Assembly: GCA_917880885.1 (NCBI GenBank)
Contig: OU862922.1
Coordinates: 21,142,627 to 21,206,626 of the forward strand
DNA from: Limnephilus marmoratus
Lineage: Eukaryota; Arthropoda; Insecta; Trichoptera; Limnephilidae
DNA length: 64,000 nt
Reading direction: 5' to 3'
The position numbers were made by a program, and so were the translations under genes. Below the pieces are notes generated by a model. The model was not told the DNA's origin. It did no database searches and was given only the letters and a program-made list of their open reading frames with translations. Shown here piece after piece: positions 11,966-23,694 of this stretch (its first letter is position 1; each line of letters opens with the position of its first letter).

Positions 11966-12190
11966 GCCCTATTCCAATTAGACCCAAAAGTCAACATTTT
12001 TCGCTCAACGCCATCGCTGTTTTCATCTCTATTTTCATATCTACGATTTCAGTTGGCATCACAGCAAACAGCATGGTTCATGTGTTGTTTGCAGTGATGA
12101 CAATTGAAATCGTAGATATGAAAATAGAGATGAAAATAGCGATCGCGTAGAGCGAAAAATGTTGACTTTTGTGTCTAATTGGAATCGGGG
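11966..12190. mobile_element. fold-back MITE, 225 bp
   Basis: Nearly the whole element is one hairpin. Arms run CCCTATTCCAATTAGAC...AAAAGTCAACATTTTTCGCT...TCATCTCTATTTTCATATCT and return as AGATATGAAAATAGAGATGA...AGCGAAAAATGTTGACTTTT...GTCTAATTGGAATCGGG. The loop is near 12075. No coding capacity and no clear target duplication. Confidence 0.75.
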
Positions 12191-12444
12191 TTTATTTAAT
12201 TTTATTTTTTAATCTCTTCAAAGATATAATGTACTTATATGTATAAGAGTAAATTTTAACTGTTTTAAAAATACACAAGTTTTAAAAATACACCTATGTT
12301 GGATTTTTTTGGTTAATCTGCTAATTGTATTATTCTCTATTTTAAATGTTTATATAAAAAAAAGCCTGTATGTGTTGTAAAACTGTCCCAATAAATTAAC
12401 CAAAAAAATAATTAATAAAGAAAAAAATATTAATAATAATATAA

Positions 12445-12600
12445 GGGAACGTACCCATACTACGTGACACGTTTAGGGGGGGGGGTCTTCAAAATGTCAC
12501 GCTCCATACAAATGAGCGGCGGGTAGCTTAGGATTTTGGTCACCGGGGGGGGGGGGTTAAAAATTGCAAAAAGTTGGTCACGTAGTATGGGTACGTTCCC
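12445..12600. mobile_element. Harbinger-like MITE, 156 bp (copy 1)
   Basis: Perfect 24-bp terminal inverted repeats beginning GGGAACGTACCCATACTACG, flanked by TAA on both sides (12442-12444 and 12601-12603). A 3-bp TAA/TTA duplication is typical of PIF/Harbinger. Inside are two long G runs (12475, 12545). A second copy is at 55288. Confidence 0.85.
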
Positions 12601-12732
12601 TAAAGTGAAAATGCAAGCCAGTGCTACTATCAATGCATAAAGAATGATAAGCTCTACTTCGTAAGATAATAAATTTCATTGTGATTTTCTCATTAGCCAT
12701 TAGGCGCTTTTCATTTCCACGATTACATAAAA

Positions 12733-12956
12733 GGCAATAAACATACGTTCCTTATCACAATAATGCTGCAGCTCTTTCTTACACTTAAATAATGGTTAGG
12801 CAAAAGATGAGACACACATTGTACTATTTCCTCCAAAGGAAAAAAGTAGTACTTTGTGTGTTTGAAAATGTGTGTCACATCTTTTGTCTCACCGTTATTT
12901 AATGTGTAAGAAAAAACTGCAGAATTATTGTGATAGGGACCGTATGTTTGTTGCGT
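12733..12956. mobile_element. fold-back MITE, 224 bp
   Basis: Inverted arms: ACATACGTTCCTTATCACAA...TGCTGCAG...TTCTTACAC and, returning, GTGTAAGAAAAAACTGCAG...TTGTGATAGGGACCGTATGT. The interior repeats GAGACACACATT/AATGTGTGTCACATC in inverted order. No coding capacity. Confidence 0.7.
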
Positions 12957-12999
12957 AAACCTTGGAATATTAAAAGCTTCTATTTAGTGAAAATTTCTT

Positions 13000-13900
13000 T
13001 GCTGAATACTTAATAAAATATAACTCTTTAAATTATATAAAAATCCAAAACAAAGTAAATCAATATAATTTTTTGAAACCTAAACCGTTTCTAATTCTGT
13101 CACCTCCTCCTCCACCACTTATATTGCCTATTTTTCGTTCTATTACCATTATTTCTTTTTTTCGTGACGCCAGTGAAAATCATCCATCCGTAAAGTGACT
13201 TAATTTACGAGACAAAATTGGTCAAATCTGCGATAAATTAACTCAACTGAAGTACATTTTCCCCGCATTTTTACAGCGCATTGTGTATTTTTCACGTCAT
13301 TATCATTGTCATCCACCGCAGGGTGCTAAAACTTCAAATGCCACAAAAAGCGTCAGAAATATTTGACAACACAGATTTATCCGACATTGTCGAGGGTGCA
13401 AGTATTTGCCAAATAATAGATTTTACCCCGAAACGCCGAAAAATCATTGAAATAAATAGACTTTACCCCAATACGGAAAAAAAGTATGATTGAAATTGTA
13501 TTGGCGACACTTGAACAAAAAATAGGGGAAGTAGTTTTGATGGAAGCATTTTTAATGACACATTTTTGACATGACATTGTGACGTCTGACCCTTGGTTAA
13601 TAAACTATTTGGTTGAAAAGATGTGTTAACATTTACCGCCAAGCTTTTTCAATTTTTTACCCATTTTTGAGATCATTAATCTGCCATAATGTATATTTTT
13701 ATTGGTTATTTTTTGTTTGGTTGAATGCTTTTAATGTTTTTTAGGTTTTTTTTGCATCGGAGTTTGAAGCATTGAACTGGTGTCGGTTATTAAAAACCCT
13801 CGTTAAATGTCGTTAAACTCTTAACTATGACTTTAATGCGTAAAAGCGGTACCTAACCATAAATCCATAGACAAGGATAAAAAAAGTGATTTTAGACGAA
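13000..13900. other. anonymous AT-rich DNA
   Basis: No recognisable gene or repeat. Open frames on both strands at 13281-13577 have no domain that I recognise. Confidence 0.4.
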
Positions 13901-13902
13901 TT

Positions 13903-13972
13903 CCGTGGCGGATCAGTGAGAGCTTTGCAACTCCATCCAAAAATTGTGTGTTCGAGTTCCAGTGAAGTATTG
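13903..13972 (+). repeat. possible tRNA-like SINE head, decayed
   Basis: CGTGGCGGATCAGTGAGAGC resembles an A-box region and GTGTTCGAGTTCCAGTG a B-box (one base longer than GGTTCGANTCC), about 45 bases apart, as in a tRNA-derived promoter. No SINE body could be traced downstream. Weak call. Confidence 0.3.
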
Positions 13973-14554
13973 CATATAAAGAATGTTAGTAAATTAAAAC
14001 TATTACATTTGCACGAATATATTTCAGCATAGCCCTCATGAAATATTTGGTTACGTATATTAAGATTAAAATATTCGATTTTTATGTGTATTTTTGTCCA
14101 CTTCTTATCTGGATCCCCAAAATACTCGATAAAACATTCCCCTATCTTTAAAAAAAAACGGATTGCAATCTTTACAGAATAGGCGTCAGGTTGGAATGCT
14201 GTCATTGTTTTAGCGGTATTTCAATGAATTATGCTACGGGGAACTAGCGCTGGGAAGCACGCCAAAAGAGCTACCAACATTTGTGCATAGTTGACAATTG
14301 AACGGGTGGTTTCTAGTTTCTGTAACTCGTTCTTGAGTTTCATAGCTAGGCTGTAGAAGGATTTGTTGGGTTCTGTATTTCCTCCCTTTACAATATGGGT
14401 CTCTGCAAAAATGCCCTTCACACAGCATCTCCAAAGATAACTTATTTTTATTTTTATATGAATACCGCACCACCAACTGCTACCGTCTGGAGCCAGTGAG
14501 ATCATGGCAACCCCAATTGGGGTCAGTGGCAGCTCGGGACTTTTGGGTGTGCTT

Positions 14555-14787
14555 GGGTGCTAATATTAAAAAAATGGCATCATGGATGTTGTCGTACGCA
14601 AAAAATATATTTTTTTATTTTTTTCAAAAATCGGTGTTTTGTATGAAGATTTTTAGGAAATCGGTGCGGCACACCGCCAAACTGAAACTTTCTGAAATTT
14701 TTCGTATAAAAAACTAATTTTCAAAAAAAAAAAATTTTTTTTTCGGCTCCAACAACATCAATAATGCAATTTTTTTAATATCAGCCC
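14555..14787. mobile_element. MITE inside SINE-B, 233 bp
   Basis: Imperfect inverted ends of about 40 bases: GGGTGCTAATATTAAAAAAA, then TGGCATCATGGATGTTGTCG at the left, and GGGCTGATATTAAAAAAATT, then GCATTATTGATGTTGTTGG at the right when reversed. The interior is T- and A-rich. The flanks are continuous SINE-B sequence. Confidence 0.6.
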
Positions 14788-15146
14788 TTTAATATGTTAT
14801 GAGGATGATGGTAGGGGAGGGGAAGAAGATATGGAAGAGGAAGGTGGAAAGTACCTGACTATTCAAATCTGGTCACCAAACACGGCTAAATCCATTTCAA
14901 GCAACGTTTCAATTCTGAATGGTGGTCTTACACCAGGGTGATACTGAGAGTATCTTCCACTCTGGAACGTGCCGCAAATGTGCTATATATATTATTTTAA
15001 ATGAATAAATTGTGAAATAACACAAATTTACGCCTGTCTCGACACAGTGTACGTAAAAAAAACCAATGTAAGTATACTTTTTTATAGATAAATAAATAAA
15101 AAATATAAAAATAAAATCAAATAAAATTTATTTGCCACGCCGGGAT

Positions 15147-15531
15147 GCGTATTTACAAAACCTATACCGATTCAGTCGCGGTAACGACAATTTACATTTT
15201 AAATACACCTCTATATTGGTTATTTTTTATCACATTGCAAAAACAAAAATTGTTCTAAAATCTAGATAAAATAATCTTTCTAATGTGTATATTAGAAATT
15301 AATAATTTTATTTCTAAATATTTAAATGTTAATATTATTCCCATATATTGTAAATACACCTCTATATTGATAATTTTTTATCACTTTGCAAAAACAAAAA
15401 TTGTTTTAAAATCTAGATAAAATAATCTTTCCAATGCGTATATTAGAAACTAATAATTTTATTTCTAAATATTAAAATTTTGATATTGAAAATTTAAAGC
15501 GACTGAAACGGTATAGGTTTTGGAAATACGC
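15147..15531. mobile_element. Mutator-like MITE with 9-bp TSD (copy 1), 385 bp
   Basis: Ends are inverted, GCGTATTTACAAAACCTATA against GCGTATTTCCAAAACCTATA reversed, both reaching ACCG...CAGTCGC. An exact 9-bp direct repeat CGCCGGGAT flanks it (15138-15146, 15532-15540) and is SINE-B sequence, which shows the insertion directly. The interior is a tandem dimer of about 145 bp (CACCTCTATATTGRTTATTT ... ATAATTTTATTTCTAAATAT twice). A second copy with the same dimer lies at 41803. Confidence 0.85.
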
Positions 15532-15587
15532 CGCCGGGATAATAAAATAGTCAAGAGCCTTGCCGCTGGACAACGCCGGGCGTCGTA

Positions 15588-15650
15588 TGGATGCTCTGAA
15601 AGAAATTATTTTCCCCAGGGCCTATCGTATGGAGTTAACGTAAAAAATGT
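15588..15650 (+). repeat. SINE-A/LINE 3' tail fragment
   Basis: GGATGCTCTGAAAGAAATTA and CCAGGGCCTATCGTATGGAG followed by TTAACGTAAAAAA match the last 65 bases of SINE-A and of the LINE copy at 36655. Confidence 0.6.
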
Positions 15651-17115
15651 TGTGATAAATGCACTTGAAAAGTTAATTTTTTTTTTTAAATAATTTTAAT
15701 GATCACATTAATTTATAGCTTATTCCAGAATGTACCTATGCATGAGTGCAATACAATAGCATATTTAGAAATAACATGACAGACAAGAATAAGAAAAATA
15801 AATTAGATTGATTAAAAGTACATAGTGATTTTTCACAAAAACGGCGCTCTTCAAATTAGTCAATTATTATTATATAATTAAAACCATAAATATAAGACTA
15901 AAAAAATAGTTTGCAGCCATTTTAACAATTCGCTTTATTTGTTCGTGATTGTGGTGTTCGAATAACTAGATTAACTTTTTTTATAATGCCTGAGCATTGC
16001 AAGTCATAATATTTCCGATGATAGTAGAACATTAATAATAAATGTTTTATCTCAACATTTGAAGATGACATATGGCAAGCATTACAAGATATTTATAACC
16101 CTACGAATGCCATAGCTTTTACATAAATTAATGCATGCATTGCAGCCTCGCTAAACACTGCGTGACAATCGATAGTAGAAATCGTGACACGAGGAATACG
16201 ATTTTCAATATTGACTACACCATACATTAAAATAATACCGGTTTATATTTCACCCTTTCAAATGTTGCCAAGTCATCCTTAATGGAATATTATTACTACC
16301 TCATCGTACCCCCATGAAACAAAGACTTAATGATGGTAATTATTATTGCGTATTCCATGGATAAGTCCCATCTCTGGAGGTAAAGAAGCACTTTAACTAA
16401 TTACATCGGAATCGCAAGTTAACTACGTATAATATGTGGCGAGACTACTTGCCTATTTCAGACATGGATTTATAGGATCTATAAAGAATATTTCGCAGAT
16501 ATTAAACAAAATAATAGCATTTTCATGGTTGTCAGTTCTGGAAATCCGGTCATAACTTGCCTCAATTTGAAAAGCAAATTTTAAGCAAAATATTGGAAAA
16601 TTAAGTTTCTATTTTATGATGAGATAATAGAAAAATTTGCAAAATTAGAAAAATGATGTGAAGCAGGTAAAAAAATATTTACGTCATCAAATAAAATATT
16701 ATTTCTCTTAAACTGCCCAAGAACTACACAACCTTCAGCTGAACTATGTTGTCGACAAGACAAAAATGTGAAAGGAGAAGGTAAATTCGAAAGGGAAGAT
16801 TAGATATTATTGTGGACAGTACCTACGCACAACACACAACAGCCAAAAAACATTATTTTTAGTATGGCACCACTGGTAACTCTAGTGCCTTCTACCAGCT
16901 GCTGACCGAAGGCAAAATTTCGAATATTATTCTTGCTTATTCGCTGGTTCAGGTTGCTTGTGTTGCGTGGTTCACTATCCTCATATTTTACCCTTCAGGT
17001 AGAAATTATTGTCGTGTAATAAATGTGAGATTCAAATACATAAAAGTCAGTAAACTCAAATCCTACTTATTACTTTAAAACACCCGTGACACTCCCAAAT
17101 AACATGGCGGATCGA
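15651..17115. other. anonymous AT-rich DNA
   Basis: No gene, RNA or known repeat recognised in about 1.5 kb. Confidence 0.4.
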
Positions 17116-17119
17116 TTTA

Positions 17120-17200
17120 GTAATAATAATAATAATAAATTTGGACAACTTATATAGCGCTGTTTTCAAAAATCGCCTCAAGAGCGCTGTACAAATTAGC
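17120..17200 (+). repeat. (TAA)n plus TATAGCGC hairpin repeat
   Basis: TAATAATAATAATAATAAAT, then TTATATAGCGCTG and, inverted, CAAGAGCGCTGTACAA. Same arrangement as at 9043 and 9988. It lies directly before the 123-bp satellite. Confidence 0.55.
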
Positions 17201-17214
17201 ATGGATTTTACTTT

Positions 17215-18085
17215 AGAATTTACTTAACTATGTAGTAGGCTAGATAACCACTCGCCTTGCAGCTATCAAGCGCGTGGATTATTGGAATTCTAGCCCCCCA
17301 ACAAATTAAATAAAATATCTTTTAATATGTACGTATTTTAATTTACTTAACTATGTAGGAGGCAAGATAATATAATAACTCGTAAGATAATAACTCGCAA
17401 GATAATAACTCGTCTTGCAGCTATCAAGCGCATGGATTATTGGAATTCTAGCCCCCCAACAAATTAAATAAAATATCTTTTTATATGTACGTATTTTAAT
17501 TTACTTAACTATGTAGGAGGCTAGATAACAACTCGTCTTGCAGCTATCAAGCGCATGGATTATTGGAATTCTAGCCCCCCAACAAATTAAATAAAATAAC
17601 GTTTTATACGTACGTATTTTAATTTACTTAACTATGTAGGAGGCTAGATAACAACTCGTCTTGCAGCTGTCAAGCGCATGGATTATTGGAATTCTAGCCC
17701 CCCAACAAATTAAATAAAATAACGTTTTATACGTACGTATTTTAATTTACTTAACTATGTAGGAGGCTAGATAACAACTCGTCTTGCAGCTATCAAGCGC
17801 ATGGATTATTGGAATTCTAGCCCCCCAACAAATTAAATAAAATATCTTTTTATATGTACGTATTTTAATTTACTTAACTATGTAGGAGGCTAGATAACAA
17901 CTCGTCTTGCAGCTATCAAGCGCATGGATTATTGGAATTCTAGCCCCCCAACAAATTAAATAAAATAACGTTTTATATGTACGTATTTTAATTTACTTAA
18001 CTATGTAGGAGGCTAGATAACAACTCGTCTTGCAGCTATCAAGCGCATGGATTATTGGAATTCTAGCCCCCCAATAAATTTAATT
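17215..18085 (+). repeat. 123-bp satellite array, seven units
   Basis: The marker CAGCTATCAAGCGC occurs at 17260, 17418, 17541, 17664 (CAGCTGTC), 17787, 17910 and 18033: spacing is exactly 123 except the first, which is 158. Each unit runs ACTTAACTATGTAGGAGGCT ... CAAGCGCATGGATTATTGGA ... ATTCTAGCCCCCCAACAAAT. The extra 35 bases in the second unit are a local triplication of AGATAATAACTCG (about 17370-17410). Middle units are almost identical, so the array is recent or homogenised. Confidence 0.9.
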
Positions 18086-18089
18086 TTTT

Positions 18090-20830
18090 TTTTTTAATAT
18101 GTACTTACGTATTTCAAGATTATCGGAATATTTATAATTACTCTCTCGCTTCAACATTTGAACCTATAAATAAGAATTAGCTCCATAAGGATCGATTCTC
18201 CTCCAGTTATATTATCATTTAGTTTTTTAGATGTGCTTACTAAACTTAGCTAAATCCTTTTATTTCAATGTGTTGACTTTGAGAATCGTCCGAAGGTGCA
18301 AATATATTAAATTGTTCTAGCTTACCGATCTAACAAGTAGTCATTTTGTATTAAAAAATGTAAAAAATGCATATTGAAGAACTACATAATGTAGATACCA
18401 CACGGCTGAACATATGCTCTATAAGAGAAATGGCGTATAGCATTATAAGAGGAATGGCGCTCTTGAATATTCGGAGGTTGTAAATCATTCCTCTTTAATA
18501 GCCTTAAACGTTTTTTTAACGTTGATGTTAAGAGTGTTAGAATGAGAAGTGTTGTAATATAATTAAATGAATAATCTGTCATATAATAAATAAAACAAAA
18601 CAAAAAAATTAAGGTGAATGGTGTATGGTTGTGAGAGTAGTTTAATCGGTAGAAAAAACAGCGACATGCTCAGTCATAAATTTGGAGCATTTCGATTAAT
18701 ACTGATAGTGGAAACCTTCGTTAATTAATTATTTTTAAAAAATCTTTAAAAAATTAAGCCTAACAATCCATGCCTGATCCCCTATCGGTTATACTGTTTG
18801 TTTTTCAGGACAGTTAATTTCGATACACGCGACCACTTGAACGGTTATTAATGATTGAAACCATTCGTCATATTCTTCGCAGTATTGAATTTTGCAAAGA
18901 ATCTATTAAGGTTAATTATTACAAAAAATGTTTAGGGGGAAATAGAAGTCGGCTTTGTTTGATCGTCTTAAAATTACACCTTTTACACAAGTAGGTAGTA
19001 GGTTTTCTAGAAAGCTTTATTATTATAATTATATAAGGAAAAGGCCTATGAAAATATACTCATTATTTACTAGTAGGTACCTTCTAACCGAGGTTTAAAG
19101 ACCTTTTATTGTTTAATATAACTATAATGAAGTGTACTATTTTTATTACAGTTGATAAAGATCGTGGTTCGTAAGTTTTTGGTGCTTGAGAAAACAGAGC
19201 TTTTTTAAATGCAATATTTTCAATTTTCTTTAACGTTTATCATATTTTTTTCTTGTTCGATAAGATATTTTTAATGTCACAATTTCATAATATCATTATT
19301 ATGAATTATAAATACTTTTAATCTCAATCTGTATCTGCAAGTGACCGCGCGTGTGGTCAGTGATATTAATAGATAATTATTGAATATTTCTGGGCGGGTT
19401 CCGATTGCACGACACATCGGGAACATCTGCTAAATTATTTATTGATTAATTTTTATTGAGTAGGTTGTCCTCTGTTATGTAACAAATAATGTTAATCAGA
19501 CTTAACTATGTTTTTACAAGCTTTACATTTCTTACGGAAGTGTTTGTTTGAAGTTTTTAAAATATTTTCAAATAATAAAATCGACCGACCACTTGTCAAA
19601 ATCTTCAATATTATAAAAAATATACCAAAACTTGGCTGAAAAACGCTGAAACAGATATTTTTTTCTTATAAGTTAACAAAACCTTTAATTATGTCTATCA
19701 TTAGACAGCTTTAAGAGTAGATATATAATATTATTCACTATGTTTTTGTCTTTTAATTGCACTTGTAACATTCATTCTTATTAAACTTTCACAAATGCGA
19801 TAATAACAATGCAGCTTAACTTAACCATAGAAATAAAAATAAAAGTAAAAAATCAATGTAATACTAACGCACAGGCATCACTTTTGTGGGATTTTTTAGT
19901 CCGTTCATTTATTGAATTAATTTTTTTATATACTTTTCATTATTTTATGTATCTTTTATAATAAGTACTTTATCAAAAATTTTCAATAAAAAAAGAAAAT
20001 AAAAAAAGATTTATAATTCCGCTTACATTATGAAAAGTTTGGAAATATATTTAATTCTTACTCACAGTTAAATAAAAAATTACATTTGTTAGTATACTTA
20101 CCACTTACAAATAAGTCGATTAGGAATGTTTTTCATATTTTTTAGGGATTTGAATGCACTTCTGGATCTTAGAGCTTTTTTGGCATGGGGGTATTAATCG
20201 CGTAAGTTGGAAAAAAGCCTTTATTAGTTGGGTCAGTAAATAATTCCTGCACACAATTGAATACAATCGAAAATGTTTTTTACGTAGAATTAATTATGCC
20301 AAAAAAGAATGCATTACGAAAACATACAATTACCGCCGTTTCATTATCCTGCATTTCGGAAGCCCTCTTCGGGTGACATCTTCACGCTCGGCCGGTCACG
20401 TGATAGACCAGCAATCATCTCGTGCACACGTGACTTATTAGTGCCGATTAATTTTATACCGCTGCCTTCCCGCAGCCTGCCCATACAGGGAGAGCCGGTA
20501 CCCAGAGTCGGATTGGATCTTTGAAATTGCATTTGATTCAAAGGTCACTGCTCAGCCACAATTCAGGATTTCTCCTGGAATGCAGCTGGTTTTCAGCAGC
20601 GCAGATATGCAGTGTATGCACCTATGGCGTTAACACTTCGAAGCACCTTCCATTGAAATACTGATAGATACATCTGCTAATTCCTTCCTACATCCTGACA
20701 CGAACCCACTTGACATCTACGTCCTTAATATGATTTCACGTTCTTAATATTCCGGTCACGATCTGCTTAAAAAGTGATCGGGTCAAGAGTACCCGCTCTT
20801 TATTCGGATGCTTTTAAACATGGAAAAAAA
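18090..20830. other. anonymous AT-rich DNA
   Basis: About 2.7 kb without a recognised gene or repeat. GC-richer words around 20370-20560 carry short overlapping open frames on both strands that match nothing I know. Confidence 0.4.
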
Positions 20831-20999
20831 TTCATGGAGATGAATGATCAATATGCTGAAAGTCGAAAGCAACCATCATACCCGTGACCTGATACCCGTC
20901 ACACAATCTTTTTCGGATATTTTCGTTTGTCATATTTGTCTGAGGCCAGAACGAGATTCCAGATGTCTGATCTACAAAATTATACATATATGGTCGATC

Positions 21000-21112
21000 A
21001 CTACAAAGGCACTCATCACAGGACACGGGCACTGGCGGACATGGGACAAAGGCACTCATCACGGGACACGGGCACTGGCGGACACGGGGACAAAGGCACT
21101 CATCACGGAGAC
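21000..21112 (+). repeat. short tandem repeat, about 43-bp unit
   Basis: AAAGGCACTCATCACRGGAC followed by ACGGGCACTGGCGGACAYGG is repeated about 2.5 times. An inverted pair ATCGATCTGGTTA/TAACCAGATCGAT follows at 21150-21180. Confidence 0.7.
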
Positions 21113-21325
21113 TGACGATCGATTAAAGTTACTGGTTACTTTAATAATCGATCTGGTTATTAAATTAACCAGATCGATCATTGATGGTTCGGATCGGGTA
21201 GTCCTCGTTCGATCCAGGACTACGTCATCTTCTGATAACTGTCCTCTCTCCATCCATGCATTACACTTTTCCAACAGATAAAGTATCCCTTTCTCAAACT
21301 TGTTACTCACACTCAGGCCATTATA

Positions 21326-21860
21326 GTCCAGTCACGGAAGGAGGTGTAGAGTGCGTGAGCAGGGACCTAAGCGATTCTTTCAGGACTTGTTTAGGGTGCT
21401 TAGGGTGTCAACATACTAAAAATCCTGACGTCTAGGTGGTGAGCTAGGGGGGGAGGGGGGGGGGGAAGGTCCCAATTTTCAGGTTTCCGCTTGTATCTCA
21501 AAAATGGTGCGTCGCAGAGGAAAATTTTCTAAGAATAAGTAAAAGCTTATAAAATTGTCTACAACTTTTATTGTATATATAATTTTCTAAATCCCAGCCG
21601 TTTTTGAATTACACGCTCCAGAAATGTAAATATTTTCGAAAAAAATCATTTTACCTCATATTTTTCATCAAACATTCCTTCGTATCGTATAAAATATTCA
21701 TCACACAAAGAAGTTTATTTGAAAGAAGTTGTAAAAAATTTAATTCCCTTTTAGAATATATATACATATACAAATAAATCTCCAACCAGTAAATATTTAC
21801 AGCAATTTAAAGTTTTTTCGTAAAATGTCGCCATTTTCAGAAAATGCTGTTTTATTCCTA
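21326..21860 (+). repeat. left long terminal inverted repeat
   Basis: About 530 bp, inverse of 24525-25083, with small differences. It contains a G run at 21449-21473 that pairs with the C run at 24929-24953. Confidence 0.85.
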
Positions 21861-22082
21861 TTACCTACTAACCCACAGCTTTTGTTCGTTCACCTAATAA
21901 ATATGTGTGACCACTCTTTAAAGCCAGTTATTGAATAAAGTAGACAAAAATCATATTACTTTATTAAAATCAAATTGTGTTTTATAATGATAATTATGTC
22001 ACGATAATTTTATAATATTTCGTTACATCAAGCACATAAAAATATAAACCTCATTGTTATCACTGTTCTCAATAACATAATG

Positions 22083-23660
22083 TTACACTCTCATCCTCTT
22101 TGGACGTGAGGGTCCTGGTAAGCGTTGTTCATCCATGGCATCTTCATCCTCAGTAGTTGATGGCTCTTGCTGAATAGGCTCTACGTTGTCTTCATCGTCG
22201 TCCTCGGCAACGCTATTGAGGCATCTCCCTTGGCAGTGGAGGCACGCTGTAGAACAGGTCAGCATTGCTTTTCGGCATTAACATTTGCCAATTGCACAAT
22301 CCTTGGTGCAGCGGCAAAATATCATATTCAGAAGGACCTCCGATGCTGGTGGATCTTCTGTTGTAATTGGCAACAGGGTCTCTCCTTCATGATTCCACCC
22401 CCATTCTTCAGGGGGCAGCTCAATCGGTGCACTGGGAATGCTGTTTAGCTGCGCTCTCTGTTGGAGGGAGGGAGCTGATGTCAGGCTTCATATTTGCCCA
22501 CTTATTAGGCCCCACGTATTAGGTCCACCGACCTTGTGAACGACTGGAAGCGGTACTGGTTAAGGGAGCTCTGTCTTTTTGGCGCCGCATACCATCTAAG
22601 GAAACATTTATTTCTAGCCTCTTCAACCTCGTCACGAGTAGAGGAGGGGTTGTAAAAGAACATTGCCGCTTGCTTGATGATTTCTGACTCCAAGTACAAA
22701 TTTGAGAAGCCCACCTTGCTTCTCCTGTAAGTTGCAGATGTTGTATCGCAGCCGGTAAATGAATGTAATGTGGGTTCAAATCCACGTGCTGCATCTCTTG
22801 AGTGTACAGTGTCATTGTTTCGGTTTACCGTCGTCCAGGTTTCAGCAGCAGAATATCTTGGGTGGGAGGAGTGGAAGCAATCAATAGGACAGTGAGTTCC
22901 CATCTTCACCAACGACTCACAGAATTGTGAGAGGATTGTTCCACAGCAGTCTTAACGACAAGGACATCTCCATCATCGGTGGCGTGAAGAGCCTGTGTCC
23001 CATTCTCCCGAAGGTTTGTCTGTAGGAGATGAAGTTAATTTTGTTGGTAGGATTGGATAAAAAATCTCCCTGTTTAACAGGTGTTCCAAGTCAAATTGAT
23101 GTCAGCTGATCTTCCCAGTCTGTATCATCGTATCTGTTCTTGTGATTTTGTACTGTTGGCTGGGTTTGAATACCCATCAAATACCACAGTGCGAGTCATC
23201 CAGGATAGTGTTGGTTGACGTAGGTGATGTAACGATCACAAATTGTGGCAACGGAGGCATCTTTTTAGGAGGCAAATTACTCTGAGTAGGAGAAATCCTC
23301 CGTCCACAACTATGTTCATCTGAGGCAGTAGATCAGTTTTTTAGTAGGTTCGAATAAGCTGTACAGGACAGATTTAGTGGTCTTTCGCATCCCACTTTCA
23401 TTGAACAGTGCCAAGAAAAATGTGGCCAACTTATACTCAAAGAATTTAATCAAATCCTCATCTGATTGTCTGCTTATCAGTTTGCTTGATCGTTTGCTTA
23501 TCCGCTGGAACAGCAATGTTGGGTCAACTGCAACCTTTTCATCGTGAATTTTTATCGACGAGCTGACAGGAGACATTGGGAATTGACATTATTTAACTGG
23601 TTTGCGGGAAGGGAGGATGTGCATCAAACCACTGATCGAGTTTGGAAATGTCAGCTGTAT
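22083..23660 (-). pseudogene. PIN-like nuclease family gene, frameshifted
   Basis: Reading the minus strand across frames gives the conserved blocks of a multi-copy animal protein family, in order: KLDQWFDAHPPFPQTS (about 23610-23655); DPTLLFQRI...FFEYKLATFFLALFNESG...TKSVLYSLFEP (23316-23576); TVVFDGYSN (about 23170-23195); ATDDGDVLVVKTAVEQ (about 22945-22990); LHSFTGCDTTSATYRRSKVG (about 22720-22785); PPEEWGWNHEGETLLPI (about 22370-22420); and a Cys-rich tail FCRCTKDCAIGKC...TCSTACLHCQGRC (about 22215-22335). The D of FDGY, the DxD block and the GCD block resemble the acidic sites of PIN/FEN-type nucleases; that link is inference from motif spacing. At least four frameshifts or stops separate the blocks and the N-terminus is cut by a LINE at 23695, so the copy is dead. 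The family is usually left unnamed in animal genomes. It ends in an acidic stretch (EDDDEDN, TTEDEDAMDE) and stop at 22083. Confidence 0.8.
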
Positions 23661-23694
23661 CTCTACTTCAGTGGGCTTGTCCGAGGTCCTTGTG

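Larger units (their letters stand above)
14446..15580 (-). repeat. SINE-B copy split by two MITEs
   Basis: On the minus strand the tRNA-like head lies at about 15540-15580 plus 15125-15146, followed by the body (CACAATTTATTCATTTAAAA, TTCCAGAGTGGAAGATACTC, GTTTGGTGACCAGATTTGAA) and the tail (CAATTGGGGTTGCCATGATC, ...GGTATTCATATAAAAA) at 14446. MITEs at 15147-15531 and 14555-14787 interrupt it, and about 90 bases at 15030-15110 are foreign and look like a short LINE 3' end (TAAATAAATAAAAAAT). Confidence 0.75.

Noticed and set aside
20844..21310. overlapping frames of 145 and 83 codons as a gene
   Set aside because: They run across a short tandem repeat and a simple inverted repeat, on both strands, with no domain.
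21449..21473. G run as a separate simple repeat
   Set aside because: It is part of the long terminal inverted repeat, paired by the C run at 24929.
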